From positions 1,426,001-1,490,000 of the forward strand of contig NZ_WMEU01000001.1 in the NCBI RefSeq assembly GCF_009856295.1: a stretch of 64,000 bases of DNA, in the 5' to 3' direction. The stretch is from Pontibacillus yanchengensis (GTDB taxonomy: Bacteria > Bacillota > Bacilli > Bacillales > BH030062). Under the pieces are notes generated by a model. That model searched no databases. It was not told where the DNA came from and saw only the letters and a list, made by a program, of their open reading frames with translations. A program made the position numbers and the translations under genes. Positions within the stretch are counted from its first letter, which is position 1, and every line of letters begins with the position of its first letter. Shown here in pieces: positions 42,936-52,551 of this stretch.

Positions 42936-43937
42936 TTAATCGTAAAGAATACATGCAACGTGCTGACCTGGTTTCACCTCCTTTAAATCAGGTTTGATGC
43001 TTGAGCATCGATCCATCGCCTTTGGACACCTTGTATGAAATGGACAGCCAGAAGGTGGATTTTCAGGACTTGGTACATCTCCTTGTAAGACGATTCGTTC
43101 CCTTTTCTCTCCCATTTTAGAAGCATCAGGAACAGCTGAAATTAAGGCTTGAGTGTAAGGGTGCAATGGATTATCGTAAATGGAATGCTTGTCTGCTACC
43201 TCTACGATATTACCTAAATACATCACACCAATTCGGTCACTCATATGCTTTACCACACTTAAGTCGTGTGCAATAAACAAATAGGTTAAATCAAATTCAT
43301 CTTGAAGTTCATTCAACAAGTTAAGTACCTGAGATTGTACAGATACATCAAGAGCAGATACCGGCTCATCGGCAATAATCAATTTAGGCTTTAACGCTAA
43401 AGCTCTAGCTATTCCAATTCGTTGACGCTGTCCACCTGAAAATTCGTGAGCATATTTATAATATGCTTCCTCCGGGAGGCCAACACGCGTTAGTAAATCC
43501 ATCACTTCAACCTTTAACTCATCTTTGTTTTTATTCTTATAATAATTATGAATAGGCTCACTTACGATATCCCCAACCATTTGCATTGGATTCAAGGAAG
43601 CGTATGGATCCTGAAATACCATTTGAATATCTTGACGTATATCTCTAAGTCGTTTTCCATTTATATTCGTAATGTCCTCATTGTCAAAAGTGACTTTTCC
43701 ACCTGTAGGTGTTAACAATCGTAAGATAGATCGGCCAGTTGTCGATTTTCCACAACCGGATTCTCCTACTAAACCAAGTGTTTCCCCTTTTCGAATGGTA
43801 AAGGATACACCATCTACAGCCTTAACTGCTCCAATAGTTCTTCGAAAGAAACCACCCTTTACCGGAAAATGCATTTGTAAGTTTTCAACTTCTAATAGAT
43901 TATTAGTTTGAAAGGTTTTCATTTGGGTAATAGTCAA
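42936..43937 (-). CDS. appF: Oligopeptide ABC importer ATPase AppF
   Basis: The 333-residue ATPase has Walker A GESGCGKST, signature FSGGQRQR and Walker B LIIADEPVSALDVS. The C-terminal 'PSGCPFHTRCPKAMDRC' Cys-rich segment is typical of OppF/DppF proteins and can hold an iron-sulfur cluster. The TTG start overlaps the appD stop (TTGA) with GAGGTG upstream; the ATG five codons later is an alternative. Confidence 0.92.
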   Translation of the reverse strand: MTITQMKTFQTNNLLEVENLQMHFPVKGGFFRRTIGAVKAVDGVSFTIRKGETLGLVGESGCGKSTTGRSILRLLTPTGGKVTFDNEDITNINGKRLRDIRQDIQMVFQDPYASLNPMQMVGDIVSEPIHNYYKNKNKDELKVEVMDLLTRVGLPEEAYYKYAHEFSGGQRQRIGIARALALKPKLIIADEPVSALDVSVQSQVLNLLNELQDEFDLTYLFIAHDLSVVKHMSDRIGVMYLGNIVEVADKHSIYDNPLHPYTQALISAVPDASKMGEKRERIVLQGDVPSPENPPSGCPFHTRCPKAMDRCSSIKPDLKEVKPGQHVACILYD

Positions 43938-44959
43938 TGTGACACCTCTTTTGCAGGTCGACTTGTCTCATAGAGGAGGCAAGCTACTTCATGACCGTAC
44001 TCATTTTCTTTAAGCTCAGGTGTTACCTCTGTACATTCTTTCATAGCCTTTGGACAACGATTGGCAAACCGACACCCAACATGTGGCATGTTTTTTAGTG
44101 AAGGTACCATTCCATCAATTGTGGCTAACTGATCCGTTTCTACATCCATTCTTGGTATTGACCCCATTAGCAATTCAGTATAGGGATGCTTCGGCTCCTT
44201 AAATAATCTTCTTACATCTGTTTTTTCTACAATACGTCCGGCATACATTACGATAACCTCATCACATGATTCAGAAACAACTCCTAAGTCATGGGTAATG
44301 AGAATAATGGACATGTTATTTTTCCGTTGAATATCCTTTAGCAGCTCCAGTATTTGAGCTTGAACAGTTACATCTAGCGCTGTAGTTGGCTCATCTGCAA
44401 TAAGAAGCTGGGGTTGACAAGCTATGGCCATAGCGATCATCACTCTTTGCCTCATACCCCCAGATAGTTGATGCGGATATTCATACACAACCTTCTCTGG
44501 TCTAGAGATTCCCACAGCTGTTAGTAGTTGTACCACTTTTTGCCTAGCTTCTTTTTTTGAGATTTTAAAATGGTTATGTAGCACTTCTTCTAATTGATAA
44601 CCTATGGTGAACACTGGATTCAATGACGTCATAGGCTCCTGAAAGATCATTGCTATATCTTTCCCACGTATTTTATTCATTTCGTTATCATTTAAGTTCT
44701 CTAAGTTACGACCTTTAAATTTGATTTCCCCTGCATTTACCTTACCTATTCCTTTGGGAAGCAATCCCATAATCGATAACGACATAACACTTTTACCACA
44801 TCCCGATTCACCTACAACCCCAATCACTTTACCAGGTTCCACATGAAATGTTACTCGATCGACCGCATTATAATCCTTTCCATCAATCCCAAAAGCTGTT
44901 TCCAGATTTTTCACTTCGAGCAAAGGGGCTTTCCCTTGCGATTGTTGAAAGTGATTCAT
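43934..44959 (-). CDS. appD: Oligopeptide ABC importer ATPase AppD
   Basis: The 341-residue ATPase has Walker A GESGCGKSV, signature LSGGMRQR, Walker B LLIADEPTTALDVT and the C-terminal 'VGCRFANRCPKAMKEC' segment of OppD proteins. The frame extends 11 codons upstream; AGAGGTG 6 nt before the ATG at 44957-44959 sets the start. First gene of appDFABC, in the same order as B. subtilis. Two CodY-box-like sites lie in its 5' region. Confidence 0.92.
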   Translation of the reverse strand: MNHFQQSQGKAPLLEVKNLETAFGIDGKDYNAVDRVTFHVEPGKVIGVVGESGCGKSVMSLSIMGLLPKGIGKVNAGEIKFKGRNLENLNDNEMNKIRGKDIAMIFQEPMTSLNPVFTIGYQLEEVLHNHFKISKKEARQKVVQLLTAVGISRPEKVVYEYPHQLSGGMRQRVMIAMAIACQPQLLIADEPTTALDVTVQAQILELLKDIQRKNNMSIILITHDLGVVSESCDEVIVMYAGRIVEKTDVRRLFKEPKHPYTELLMGSIPRMDVETDQLATIDGMVPSLKNMPHVGCRFANRCPKAMKECTEVTPELKENEYGHEVACLLYETSRPAKEVSH

Positions 44960-44963
44960 ATGT

Positions 44964-44978
44964 ACACCTCTGAAAATT
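44964..44978 (-). promoter_or_regulatory. Partial CodY box overlapping the appD ribosome binding site
   Basis: AATTTTCAGAGGTGT (minus strand) matches the first ten bases of the CodY motif AATTTTCWGAAAATT and includes the Shine-Dalgarno sequence. Confidence 0.3.
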
Positions 44979-44999
44979 AGTATTTTTAGCAAATTTGGT

Positions 45000-45014
45000 A
45001 ATTTTCTGATATTT
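45000..45014 (-). promoter_or_regulatory. CodY-box-like site upstream of appD
   Basis: AAATATCAGAAAATT (minus strand) matches 13 of 15 positions of AATTTTCWGAAAATT. It lies just after the -10 hexamer, covering the likely transcription start. Confidence 0.5.
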
Positions 45015-45021
45015 CTTTTAT

Positions 45022-45051
45022 ATAGTATCCTAATATTTAACTACTAGTCAA
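45022..45051 (-). promoter_or_regulatory. Promoter of the appDFABC operon
   Basis: TTGACT (45046-45051), 18-nt spacer, TACTAT (45022-45027) on the minus strand. Confidence 0.6.
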
Positions 45052-45150
45052 TCATTTCTTTACAAAAATATTACTTTTCTACAAATTTCGATAAAATTTA
45101 ACTATTTTTTTCAAAATATAATCTCTGTTTATTCATTCATTTTAATCACA

Positions 45151-45185
45151 AAAAAATAAGCCCTCTCATATTATGAGAAGGCCTT
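45151..45185 (-). terminator. Terminator of yhbH
   Basis: Stem GCCTTCTCAT / ATGAGAGGGC (one G-T pair) with AAT loop; a seven-T run follows within a few bases on the minus strand. Confidence 0.75.
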
Positions 45186-45197
45186 AGCGAATTGTAT

Positions 45198-46361
45198 TTA
45201 TTTTGCAACTATCGCTTCTTCATTTTCTTGGAAGAAATGCTTCATGGCGTAGAAAACATCTGCTTTTCTACGAAGCACAAAATGTCTAAAACGAGGATCT
45301 TCGATTTTTTTATAGGAAGACATCAGGGTACTGTGCCTATTATACTGGTTTACTTCACCATACCCAAACATACTCGATAGATCCATCAAGTCATTCACAT
45401 ATTTTAAGCAACGCTTGTTATCCGAAGTTAAATTGTCACCATCTGAAAAATGGAATGGATAAATGTTATATCGATCAGGATGGTATTTCTCTTCAATTAG
45501 ATCTAACGCTTTTTTATATGCTGATGAACAAATAGTTCCTCCACTTTCACCTTTTGAAAAGAAATCATCCTCTGAAACAACCTTAGCCTCTGTATGATGT
45601 GCAATAAACTCAATATCTACTGTTTCGTACTTCGTTCTCAAGAATCTGGTCATCCAAAAGAAAAAGCTACGACTCATATACTTTTCCCATACCCCCATAG
45701 AACCTGAGGTATCCATCATCGCCAACACCACAGCCTTCGATTCAGGCTTAACAACATCATTCCATGTTTTGTAACGAACATCTTCAGGATAAATAGGATT
45801 AAACGTAGACTCACCTGACATCGCATTCCGTTTAAATGCTTCTAGCATCGTTCGTTTTTTGTCAATGTTTCCTTGTAACCCTGTTTTTCGAATATCATTA
45901 AACTCTACATCTGTTGTAACGATATTGTCTTTTTCTTTTTCTTGTAGATTAGGGAGTTCAAGTTGAGTAAATAGTACTTCTTCTAATTCTGCAAGTGATA
46001 CCTCTGCTTCATAATAATCTTCACCTGCTTTATCACCTGCTTTATCACCTTTCCCTGCTGCCTTTTTAGGAGAACCGTCTTTCGCAATTACATCCCCTAC
46101 TTGACTATCACCTTTCCCCTGACCTACATGTTTGTTTTTATCATAGTTATATCTAATCTTATATTCATCCAACGAACGAATCGGAATTTTCACGACATCT
46201 TTACCATTCGACATAATAATACTTTCTTCAGAAATCAGGTCCGGAAGTTGGTTTTTAATTGCATCTTGTACTTTTTCTTGGTGGCGTTGTTGGTCATCGT
46301 AACCCTTTCTATGGAGGGACCAGTTTTCTTCAGAAATCACAAAACTTTTAGAACGACTCAT
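45198..46361 (-). CDS. yhbH: YhbH, sporulation/stress protein with von Willebrand A-like domain
   Basis: The 387-residue protein belongs to the UPF0229/YeaH family. The N-terminal 120 residues contain '[19 protein letters not shown]' and a flexible Gly/Lys linker with a short tandem repeat (GDKA GDKA, from a repeated 12-mer at 46021-46044). The C-terminal part has a metal-ion-dependent adhesion motif, DTSGS at 217-221. In Bacillus it is made during sporulation and usually lies beside prkA; here prkA is 11 kb away. GGAGGGG precedes the ATG. Confidence 0.92.
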   Translation of the reverse strand: MSRSKSFVISEENWSLHRKGYDDQQRHQEKVQDAIKNQLPDLISEESIIMSNGKDVVKIPIRSLDEYKIRYNYDKNKHVGQGKGDSQVGDVIAKDGSPKKAAGKGDKAGDKAGEDYYEAEVSLAELEEVLFTQLELPNLQEKEKDNIVTTDVEFNDIRKTGLQGNIDKKRTMLEAFKRNAMSGESTFNPIYPEDVRYKTWNDVVKPESKAVVLAMMDTSGSMGVWEKYMSRSFFFWMTRFLRTKYETVDIEFIAHHTEAKVVSEDDFFSKGESGGTICSSAYKKALDLIEEKYHPDRYNIYPFHFSDGDNLTSDNKRCLKYVNDLMDLSSMFGYGEVNQYNRHSTLMSSYKKIEDPRFRHFVLRRKADVFYAMKHFFQENEEAIVAK

Positions 46362-46523
46362 CCTTACCCCTCCTTCATATTGTTTACTCTTATACTATGC
46401 AGTGATTGTCATTTTGATTAAAAATTCTGATAATTTATTCTATAAATGTATTTCTCTTTTTTTATCCTATTCTTGCATGCATTATGATATCCGTAATGTT
46501 AGGTCTAATTGAGTTTCCGTAAA

Positions 46524-46566
46524 AATAAAAAAACCCTAAGACTACAAAAATAATCTCAGAGTTTTT
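46524..46566 (-). terminator. Terminator of the yidC operon
   Basis: Imperfect stem ACTCTGAGA / TCTTAGGGT followed by seven T on the minus strand. Confidence 0.65.
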
Positions 46567-46621
46567 CTTTATAGTTATATTCATGAAGAACCACTTAGCC
46601 AAATTGAAAAGTGATTGTAAA

Positions 46622-47383
46622 TTAAGAAGCTTCTTCTTTAGACTGTGAATATAATTTTCTTCCTAACCAAGTTTGAAGAATCAAGAACAATCCTCCTACT
46701 GCCCAATACAGGGGCAAGGCTGCTGGTGCAGTTAAAGAAATGACTAGAATCATAACAGGAGATAATAATCCCATTATTTTCATTTGTTTCTTCTGTGCGT
46801 CTGGTACTCCAATAAGGGATACTTTATATTGTATATAATATAGAATTCCTGCGATAATCGCCATGCTTATATCTGGTTGACCTAGGTCGAACCACATAAA
46901 GGAATGCGTAGCAATTTCTTCAGAACTACGTATTGCGTAATAGAACCCCATCAATACTGGCATTTGTAGCAACAATGGAAGGCAACCCATGTTAAGCGGA
47001 TTCACCCCATGCTTTTGGTAAAGGTACATCATCTCTTTCTGTAATTGTTGCTTATCTTCCTGAGAAGTAGCTTCTTTTAACCTATTTTGTACATCATCTA
47101 TTTCTGGTTTAATAGCTGCCATTTTTGTTTTCATGGACTGTTGCTTTTTATACATATTGAGCATCGACGGCATAAGAATAAGGCGTATAATCAACGTTAC
47201 CACGATGATTGCAACACCGTAGCTACCACTAAACCATTCTGCTAATGATTGGATAGCTATCGAAAATGGTTGTACAAAAAATTCATTAAAGAATCCATCC
47301 CCACCACCAGATTTTGCAGAACATCCTGCTAAAAAGAGGGTAGATACTAGAAATAGCATGATCAGTTGCATTGTTCTTTTCAT
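46622..47383 (-). CDS. yidC: YidC/OxaA family membrane protein insertase
   Basis: The 253-residue insertase has a lipoprotein signal (MKRTMQLIMLFLVSTLFLAG then Cys21) and five membrane segments. Arg67 in 'LIIRLILMP' lies in the hydrophilic groove used for substrate insertion. 'YQKHGVNPLNMGCLPLLLQM' is the family signature of the second helix hairpin. As it is not next to rnpA/rpmH it is probably the second Bacillus paralogue (YqjG/YidC2 type). A small ORF begins the operon 25 bp upstream. Confidence 0.92.
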   Translation of the reverse strand: MKRTMQLIMLFLVSTLFLAGCSAKSGGGDGFFNEFFVQPFSIAIQSLAEWFSGSYGVAIIVVTLIIRLILMPSMLNMYKKQQSMKTKMAAIKPEIDDVQNRLKEATSQEDKQQLQKEMMYLYQKHGVNPLNMGCLPLLLQMPVLMGFYYAIRSSEEIATHSFMWFDLGQPDISMAIIAGILYYIQYKVSLIGVPDAQKKQMKIMGLLSPVMILVISLTAPAALPLYWAVGGLFLILQTWLGRKLYSQSKEEAS

Positions 47384-47408
47384 TTATTATTTCCTCCTCA
47401 TTATTCAA

Positions 47409-47717
47409 TTACGTTGTTATGGTTTGAATAATGAGGCTATGGTCTTCGTCCGGTGAACCTTCTTGCTTCTTAATGGTTTTTTGAATCCAATTAATAATGT
47501 GGTTTGTAGATCCTATGTTGGTTTGCAGAGAGTCAAAAGTAAATGAATCACGTTCTTCTACTCCCCATCCTTTTGTAAGCCATGCTGATGCATCACTTAC
47601 AAACGATGCCCAAACCCGATTTAATGCTAGTGATAAGAACATGCTGACATAAAATGAATACAGCAACGGATCATTCACTAGGTCCAGATCCAACAAATAT
47701 TCAATAAACATATTCAT
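47409..47717 (-). CDS. Small protein of unknown function, first gene of the yidC2 operon
   Basis: The 102-residue protein begins MNMFIEYLLDLDLVNDPLLY. A moderately hydrophobic amphipathic stretch spans residues 15-45, and the C-terminal half is hydrophilic. GGAG lies about 9 nt before the ATG, somewhat far. It ends 25 bp before yidC with no terminator between, so the two are probably co-transcribed. I recognise no family. It could be a YidC-associated or YidC-dependent membrane peptide, but that is inference from position only. Confidence 0.6.
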   Translation of the reverse strand: MNMFIEYLLDLDLVNDPLLYSFYVSMFLSLALNRVWASFVSDASAWLTKGWGVEERDSFTFDSLQTNIGSTNHIINWIQKTIKKQEGSPDEDHSLIIQTITT

Positions 47718-47863
47718 TGGGAGCTACTCCTTGAATGTTGTGTCTTGTTAGATATATACGTTTTATACACCAAAACGTTTCATGTAACTTATGTTACATC
47801 TTCCCTATTGTAAAAATCAATGTATTTACGTATGAAAAGAAACTTCATAAGTTATTACATAAA

Positions 47864-48230
47864 AGCCCCATTATCTTGAAGACTTGGATTCGAGATAATC
47901 TGGGTAAGAGAAATGTTTCCGTTGTATTATTTAGAGAAAAGATGGGCCTGGAAATAGCTCGCTTTCCTGCGGTCCTACACGATGTAGGATCGTTCGACGT
48001 TGTCACACGATGTGACGGTCTTAGTCGAACTTCATCTGGATCGATTCGTCTCTTCTTGCCAAAACGTGGCCCTGTGGGGCTCGACACATCTGTTTTTCCG
48101 CGGGAGTCTCACCATTTCCAGGCCTATCTTTGCATTCGTTTGGTTCTTGGCTGTTCTCCAAAGCGTGAAATATATAGTCCCCACACACCACCTTGCTATG
48201 TTTCCGTTTCTGAGTCTTCAAAATTATGCC
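47864..48230 (+). repeat. R2 repeat copy D, carrying an R1-like module
   Basis: R2 ends are present (CATTATCTTGAAGACTTGGA at left; TGAGTCTTCAAAATTATGCC at right). The interior between CTTTCCTGCG and GCGGGAGTCTC contains CCTACACGATGTAGG, GTTCGACGTT, TCACACGATGTGA and AGTCGAACTTC. This order matches CCCACACGACGTGGG, GTTCGATGTT, CTGCGTGACGCAG and AATCGAACTTC of R1 copy a. Three open frames run through it without ribosome binding sites. Confidence 0.65.
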
Positions 48231-48342
48231 TCTTATTTGGAATATGACATCATATACCATGCTGGGATTAGATTTTTGAAACTATCTAGTGAGTGAAAAT
48301 TACCAATTGGCAAGTATTGTTTAAATAGAGGAGAATACTTCA

Positions 48343-48379
48343 TAAAAAAGAGGATGTCCATTGATTGGACATCCTCTCT
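48343..48379 (-). terminator. Terminator of odhAB
   Basis: Stem AGAGGATGTCC / GGACATCCTCT with a 7-nt loop and T-run on the minus strand. Confidence 0.9.
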
Positions 48380-48392
48380 GTATCCTATGATA

Positions 48393-49697
48393 TTAACCTT
48401 CGAGAAGAAGATTATAAGGATCTTCTAGCATTTCTTTCAAACGTACAAGGAATTGTACCGCTTCTTTACCGTCTACGATACGGTGATCGTAAGATAAAGC
48501 GATATACATCATTGGACGAACTTCGATTGAATCATCTGGCATAACCATGGCGCGTTTCTGGATGCTGTGCATTCCTAGGATACCAACTTGAGGTGTGTTC
48601 AAGATTGGTGTAGAAAGCATTGATCCAAAAATACCACCATTTGTAATGGTAAAGGAACCACCTTGAAGCTCGTCTAGAGATAGTTCTTTTTTCTGAGCTT
48701 TTTTGCCAAGACGACCAATTTCTTTTTCAATTCCTGCGAAACCTAGACGGTCTGCATCACGAACAACTGGTACAACTAATCCTTCGTCAGTGGAAACGGC
48801 CATACCGATATCATAGAACTGCTTCTTCACTATTTCGTCGCCTTGAATTTCCGCATTTAGTAACGGGAATTCTTTCAAGGCACCGACAACAGCTTTTGTA
48901 AAGAAGGACATGAAACCAAGTTTCACATCATGCTTTTCTTGGAATTGATCTTTTCGTTCTTTACGAAGCTCCATAATCGCTGTCATATCTACTTCATTAA
49001 ACGTTGTAAGCATAGCAGCTGTTTGCTGTGCTTCTACCAGACGTTTAGAGATCGTTTGACGGCGGCGAGACATTTTCTCACGCTCAACAGGCTTATCAAA
49101 CTCGGTTTTCTCTGATTTCTTATCAGGTTTTTTGTCAGCTTTCTTATCATTCTTTGGCTTTTCTTCTTTTTGTTTTGCTGCCGCTTCAACGTCTTCCGGA
49201 CGAATACGACCTAATGGATCATTAGAATGAATGTTATTTAAGTCAATCCCTAATTCACGGGCTCTCTTACGAGTAGCAGGAGAAGCTACTACTTCTTTAT
49301 TAGGATCCTTTTTCTCATGTTGTTGATCAGCAGCTTTTGTTTCTTCCTGCTTCTGTTCAGAAGATGGTTGTTCTTCTGCTTGGTTTTGACTTTCATTTTC
49401 ATTATTTGATGCTTGTTCTGAACTTTCTTCTTGTTTCTCTTCGGAGGAGCTACCAGCTTCACCGTTTTCATCTACCTTCGCGATCGTATCTCCAACTTCT
49501 ACATCTTCCCCTTCTTGCTTAAGCACTTCAGCAAGAACACCTGTATAATCAGAGTTCACCTCTATATTTACTTTATCTGTTTCTAATTCCAGAATTGGAT
49601 CCCCTTTTTGAACGGAGTCCCCTTCTTTTACAAGCCATTCTGAGATAGTTCCTTCTGTGATAGATTCAGCAAGCTCTGGTACTTTAATTTCCTTCAT
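48393..49697 (-). CDS. odhB: 2-oxoglutarate dehydrogenase E2 (dihydrolipoyl succinyltransferase)
   Basis: The 434-residue protein has one lipoyl domain (residues 1-76) with the lipoylated Lys42 in 'LETDKVNIEV'. A Glu/Gln/Ser-rich linker follows, then the E3-binding domain (about 131-170, 'VASPATRKRARELGIDLNNI'), another charged linker, and the catalytic domain with His405 and Asp409 in 'YDHRIVDG'. It transfers succinyl to CoA in the citric acid cycle. Its ATG lies inside the end of odhA (14-nt overlap), with GGAGG upstream. Confidence 0.95.
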   Translation of the reverse strand: MKEIKVPELAESITEGTISEWLVKEGDSVQKGDPILELETDKVNIEVNSDYTGVLAEVLKQEGEDVEVGDTIAKVDENGEAGSSSEEKQEESSEQASNNENESQNQAEEQPSSEQKQEETKAADQQHEKKDPNKEVVASPATRKRARELGIDLNNIHSNDPLGRIRPEDVEAAAKQKEEKPKNDKKADKKPDKKSEKTEFDKPVEREKMSRRRQTISKRLVEAQQTAAMLTTFNEVDMTAIMELRKERKDQFQEKHDVKLGFMSFFTKAVVGALKEFPLLNAEIQGDEIVKKQFYDIGMAVSTDEGLVVPVVRDADRLGFAGIEKEIGRLGKKAQKKELSLDELQGGSFTITNGGIFGSMLSTPILNTPQVGILGMHSIQKRAMVMPDDSIEVRPMMYIALSYDHRIVDGKEAVQFLVRLKEMLEDPYNLLLEG

Positions 49698-52551
49698 TGG
49701 TATCTCCTCCTTTGTTTAGCTTCAACGCTTCATGAATGATTCTATTTTGCTCTGTTTTGTGGATGTTCGGTTCTCCTACGGCTGGAGAAGATCGATGAGG
49801 ACGACCACTGTAACTTAGTTCTTGGTCATCTCCAATTAGTTCATAAAGAATTTCTTTCACGAAATCCCAACTACCCATATTTCTTGGTTCTTCTTGGACC
49901 CAAACAATTTCTTTCACATTAGGATAACGCTCTAACGTTTCTTGTAGCTGACGATCAGGGAATGGATAGATTTGTTCTGCACGTAGTACGTGTAGCCAAT
50001 CCCAATTATTGTCTTTCGCTTCATCAATTGCCTCTTCTATATCAACCATAATCTTTCCGCTACCAATTACAATACGAGTCACTTGTTCTTCATTCTTTCC
50101 AAGTCCAGGTTGTTCAAGCAACGGTTCAAACTTACCCTCGCTTAATAATTTACCATCAGAAGCAACTCGCTGATTTCGTATTAAGCTCTTTGGAGACATT
50201 AATACAAGTGGACGAGCTTCATCGCGGTCTCCGATTTCAGCTTGACGACGTAGTAAATGAAAGTATTGCGCTGCAGAAGTAACATTAGCAACAGTCCAGT
50301 TATGCTCAGCGCTTAGTGTTAAGAAACGCTCTAATCGTGCACTGGAGTGCTCTGGTCCTTGACCTTCATATCCATGAGGAAGCAACATCACCAAGCTCGA
50401 CTTTTCTCCCCATTTTGCACGTCCCGCTGAAATGAACTGATCTATTATAACTTGGCCAGCATTTGCAAAGTCACCATATTGGGCTTCCCAAATAACAAGT
50501 GCTTCCGGTGCCTGGACACTATATCCATATTCAAAGCCTAACACACCTGTTTCATTAAGAGGACTATTATGAATTGAGAACGAAGCTTGAGCTTGTTCTA
50601 AGCCATGCATAGGACAATATGTCGAACCATCTTCCACATCATGCAACACTAAATGGCGATGAGCAAATGTACCACGTTGGCTATCTTGTCCAGTCATGCG
50701 AATTGGTTTTCCATCTGCAAGAATAGAAGCAAATGCCAGTGATTCCCCAAGTGCCCAATCCACTTTATTACCTTCTTCTAGAGCATTTTCACGCCGTTGT
50801 AAAATTTTCTCAAGCTTACGGAATACATTAAAGTTATCCGGGCGCTGAAGTAATCCTTTATTTAATTCTTTTAGTTGGTCTAACGGTACGGCTGTTTCAA
50901 TATCCTCAAGCTTACTTTCTACTGCTTCAGGAAGCTTCTTAACATCCCGCTCACCCGTTTCATTTTCTTTCATGTTTTCATAAATATCTTTTAGCTTCTG
51001 ATCAATCGTTTCTTTCACTTGATCAAATTCACCTTCGCTGATGGTTCCTTCTTCTTGAAGATGTTGAGCATATCGAGTAGCTACAGTAGGCTGCTGATCA
51101 ATGCGTTGATATAAATAAGGCTGTGTTCCACGTGGCTCATCCATCTCATTATGTCCATAACGACGATACCCGACAAGATCTATTAAGAAATCCTTATGGA
51201 ATTTCTGACGATATTCATAGGCCAATTGTACAGCTGACAAGCAAGCTTCAGGATCATCTGCATTAACGTGAATAATCGGAATTTCATATCCCTTGGCAAG
51301 GTCACTAGCATAACGAGTAGAACGCCCTTCCTTTTGACCCGTTGTAAAGCCTAGTAAATTATTCGCTATAATATGAATGGAACCACCAGCGCGATAGCCT
51401 GGTAAATCACTCATATTTAACGTTTCCGCTACGACACCTTCACCTGGAAATGCAGCATCTCCGTGAATCAAAATGGAAAAAGCTTTACCTGTATCCTGTG
51501 AAACATCCCCGCGCTCACTTCGGTCGTCTTGTGCAGCACGAGTAAATCCTTCCACAACTGGATTAACAAACTCCAAGTGAGATGGATTGTGGGCTAGTGT
51601 CACCCTCGTAGAACGTTCTTCATGACTATTCTTAACATCACGACTAGCACCAAAGTGATATTTTACATCTCCAGTCCAACCATAGTTAATTCCCATTGAA
51701 CCTTCTGAAGGCACAAGTTCTTTATTTGGAGCATGGTGGAATTCAGAGAAAATCTTTTCATAAGGTTTCCCTAGGATATGGGCTAATACATTTAGTCGGC
51801 CACGGTGCGCCATCCCCATCATAATGTCATTCATCTTATCTTCAGACGAAGCACGGACCATATAATCAAGCATTGGAACCATTACGTCTAATCCTTCAAT
51901 GGAGAAACGCTTCTGTGCAACAAATGTCTTTGCTAGAAAATGCTCAAAACCTTCCACTTCGGTTAATTGATTTAATAGTTCCTTCTTTCTGTCATTATCT
52001 AAAGATACTTGGTAAGCACCAGTTTCAATTTTATGTTGTATCCAGTTGTGCTCTTCATCGTTATGAACATGATCCACTTCAAATGAGATATTACCAGCAT
52101 AGTACTTTTTCAGCTCTTGAATGACCTGCTTCCCATTATGAACATGGTTTGGGGCCTCTTCCCATATCCAAGTAGCTGGTATTGATTCCAAATCCTTCTC
52201 AGACAAGCCGTAAGTTTTTGAATCAAGTAGTGGAGAATACCTTTCCTCCTGAGGTGGAACAGCGTAAATATTGGCTTCTAAATGCCCATTACGACGAATA
52301 GCCTCAACCAATTTCATAGCTGAGGTAACCTTTTTAATATCTCCAGAGGATGCCCCTTGCTCTACAGCTTGACCACCTTGACCTTGCATCCAATCTGGAG
52401 CACCATATTTATCAAAAACCTCTTTTAATGATGCATCGACCCTAGTTGGATCGTCTAAGTATAAATCGTACTGCTCTTCAATGTACCCCATGTTGGGGCC
52501 ATGAAATTGTTCCCAAATATTAGTATTGGAACCGCTAATCTTATTCGACAC
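49684..52551 (-). CDS. odhA: 2-oxoglutarate dehydrogenase E1 component
   Basis: The 955-residue thiamine-diphosphate enzyme decarboxylates 2-oxoglutarate. Conserved blocks are 'GMAHRGRLNVLAHILGKPYE', 'HGDAAFPGEGVVAETLNMS' and 'NNLLGFTTGQKEGRSTRYAS' (ThDP/Mg site), and later 'LPHGYEGQGPEHSSARLERF'. The frame is open 28 codons further upstream, but GGGGGT lies 9 nt before the GTG at 52549-52551 and this start places the 'WEQFHGPNMGY' block at the family's usual distance. Forms an operon with odhB. The hairpin at 52769-52809 separates it from ppk1. Confidence 0.95.
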   Translation of the reverse strand: MSNKISGSNTNIWEQFHGPNMGYIEEQYDLYLDDPTRVDASLKEVFDKYGAPDWMQGQGGQAVEQGASSGDIKKVTSAMKLVEAIRRNGHLEANIYAVPPQEERYSPLLDSKTYGLSEKDLESIPATWIWEEAPNHVHNGKQVIQELKKYYAGNISFEVDHVHNDEEHNWIQHKIETGAYQVSLDNDRKKELLNQLTEVEGFEHFLAKTFVAQKRFSIEGLDVMVPMLDYMVRASSEDKMNDIMMGMAHRGRLNVLAHILGKPYEKIFSEFHHAPNKELVPSEGSMGINYGWTGDVKYHFGASRDVKNSHEERSTRVTLAHNPSHLEFVNPVVEGFTRAAQDDRSERGDVSQDTGKAFSILIHGDAAFPGEGVVAETLNMSDLPGYRAGGSIHIIANNLLGFTTGQKEGRSTRYASDLAKGYEIPIIHVNADDPEACLSAVQLAYEYRQKFHKDFLIDLVGYRRYGHNEMDEPRGTQPYLYQRIDQQPTVATRYAQHLQEEGTISEGEFDQVKETIDQKLKDIYENMKENETGERDVKKLPEAVESKLEDIETAVPLDQLKELNKGLLQRPDNFNVFRKLEKILQRRENALEEGNKVDWALGESLAFASILADGKPIRMTGQDSQRGTFAHRHLVLHDVEDGSTYCPMHGLEQAQASFSIHNSPLNETGVLGFEYGYSVQAPEALVIWEAQYGDFANAGQVIIDQFISAGRAKWGEKSSLVMLLPHGYEGQGPEHSSARLERFLTLSAEHNWTVANVTSAAQYFHLLRRQAEIGDRDEARPLVLMSPKSLIRNQRVASDGKLLSEGKFEPLLEQPGLGKNEEQVTRIVIGSGKIMVDIEEAIDEAKDNNWDWLHVLRAEQIYPFPDRQLQETLERYPNVKEIVWVQEEPRNMGSWDFVKEILYELIGDDQELSYSGRPHRSSPAVGEPNIHKTEQNRIIHEALKLNKGGDTNEGN

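Noticed and set aside
46021..46044. Short tandem repeat (12-mer twice) as a possible CRISPR or VNTR
   Set aside because: Only two units within the yhbH linker; it encodes repeated GDKA and has no spacer structure.
47735..48296. Several 79-170-codon frames between the small ORF and odhB
   Set aside because: All pass through R2 copy D, whose hairpins create long frames without translation signals.
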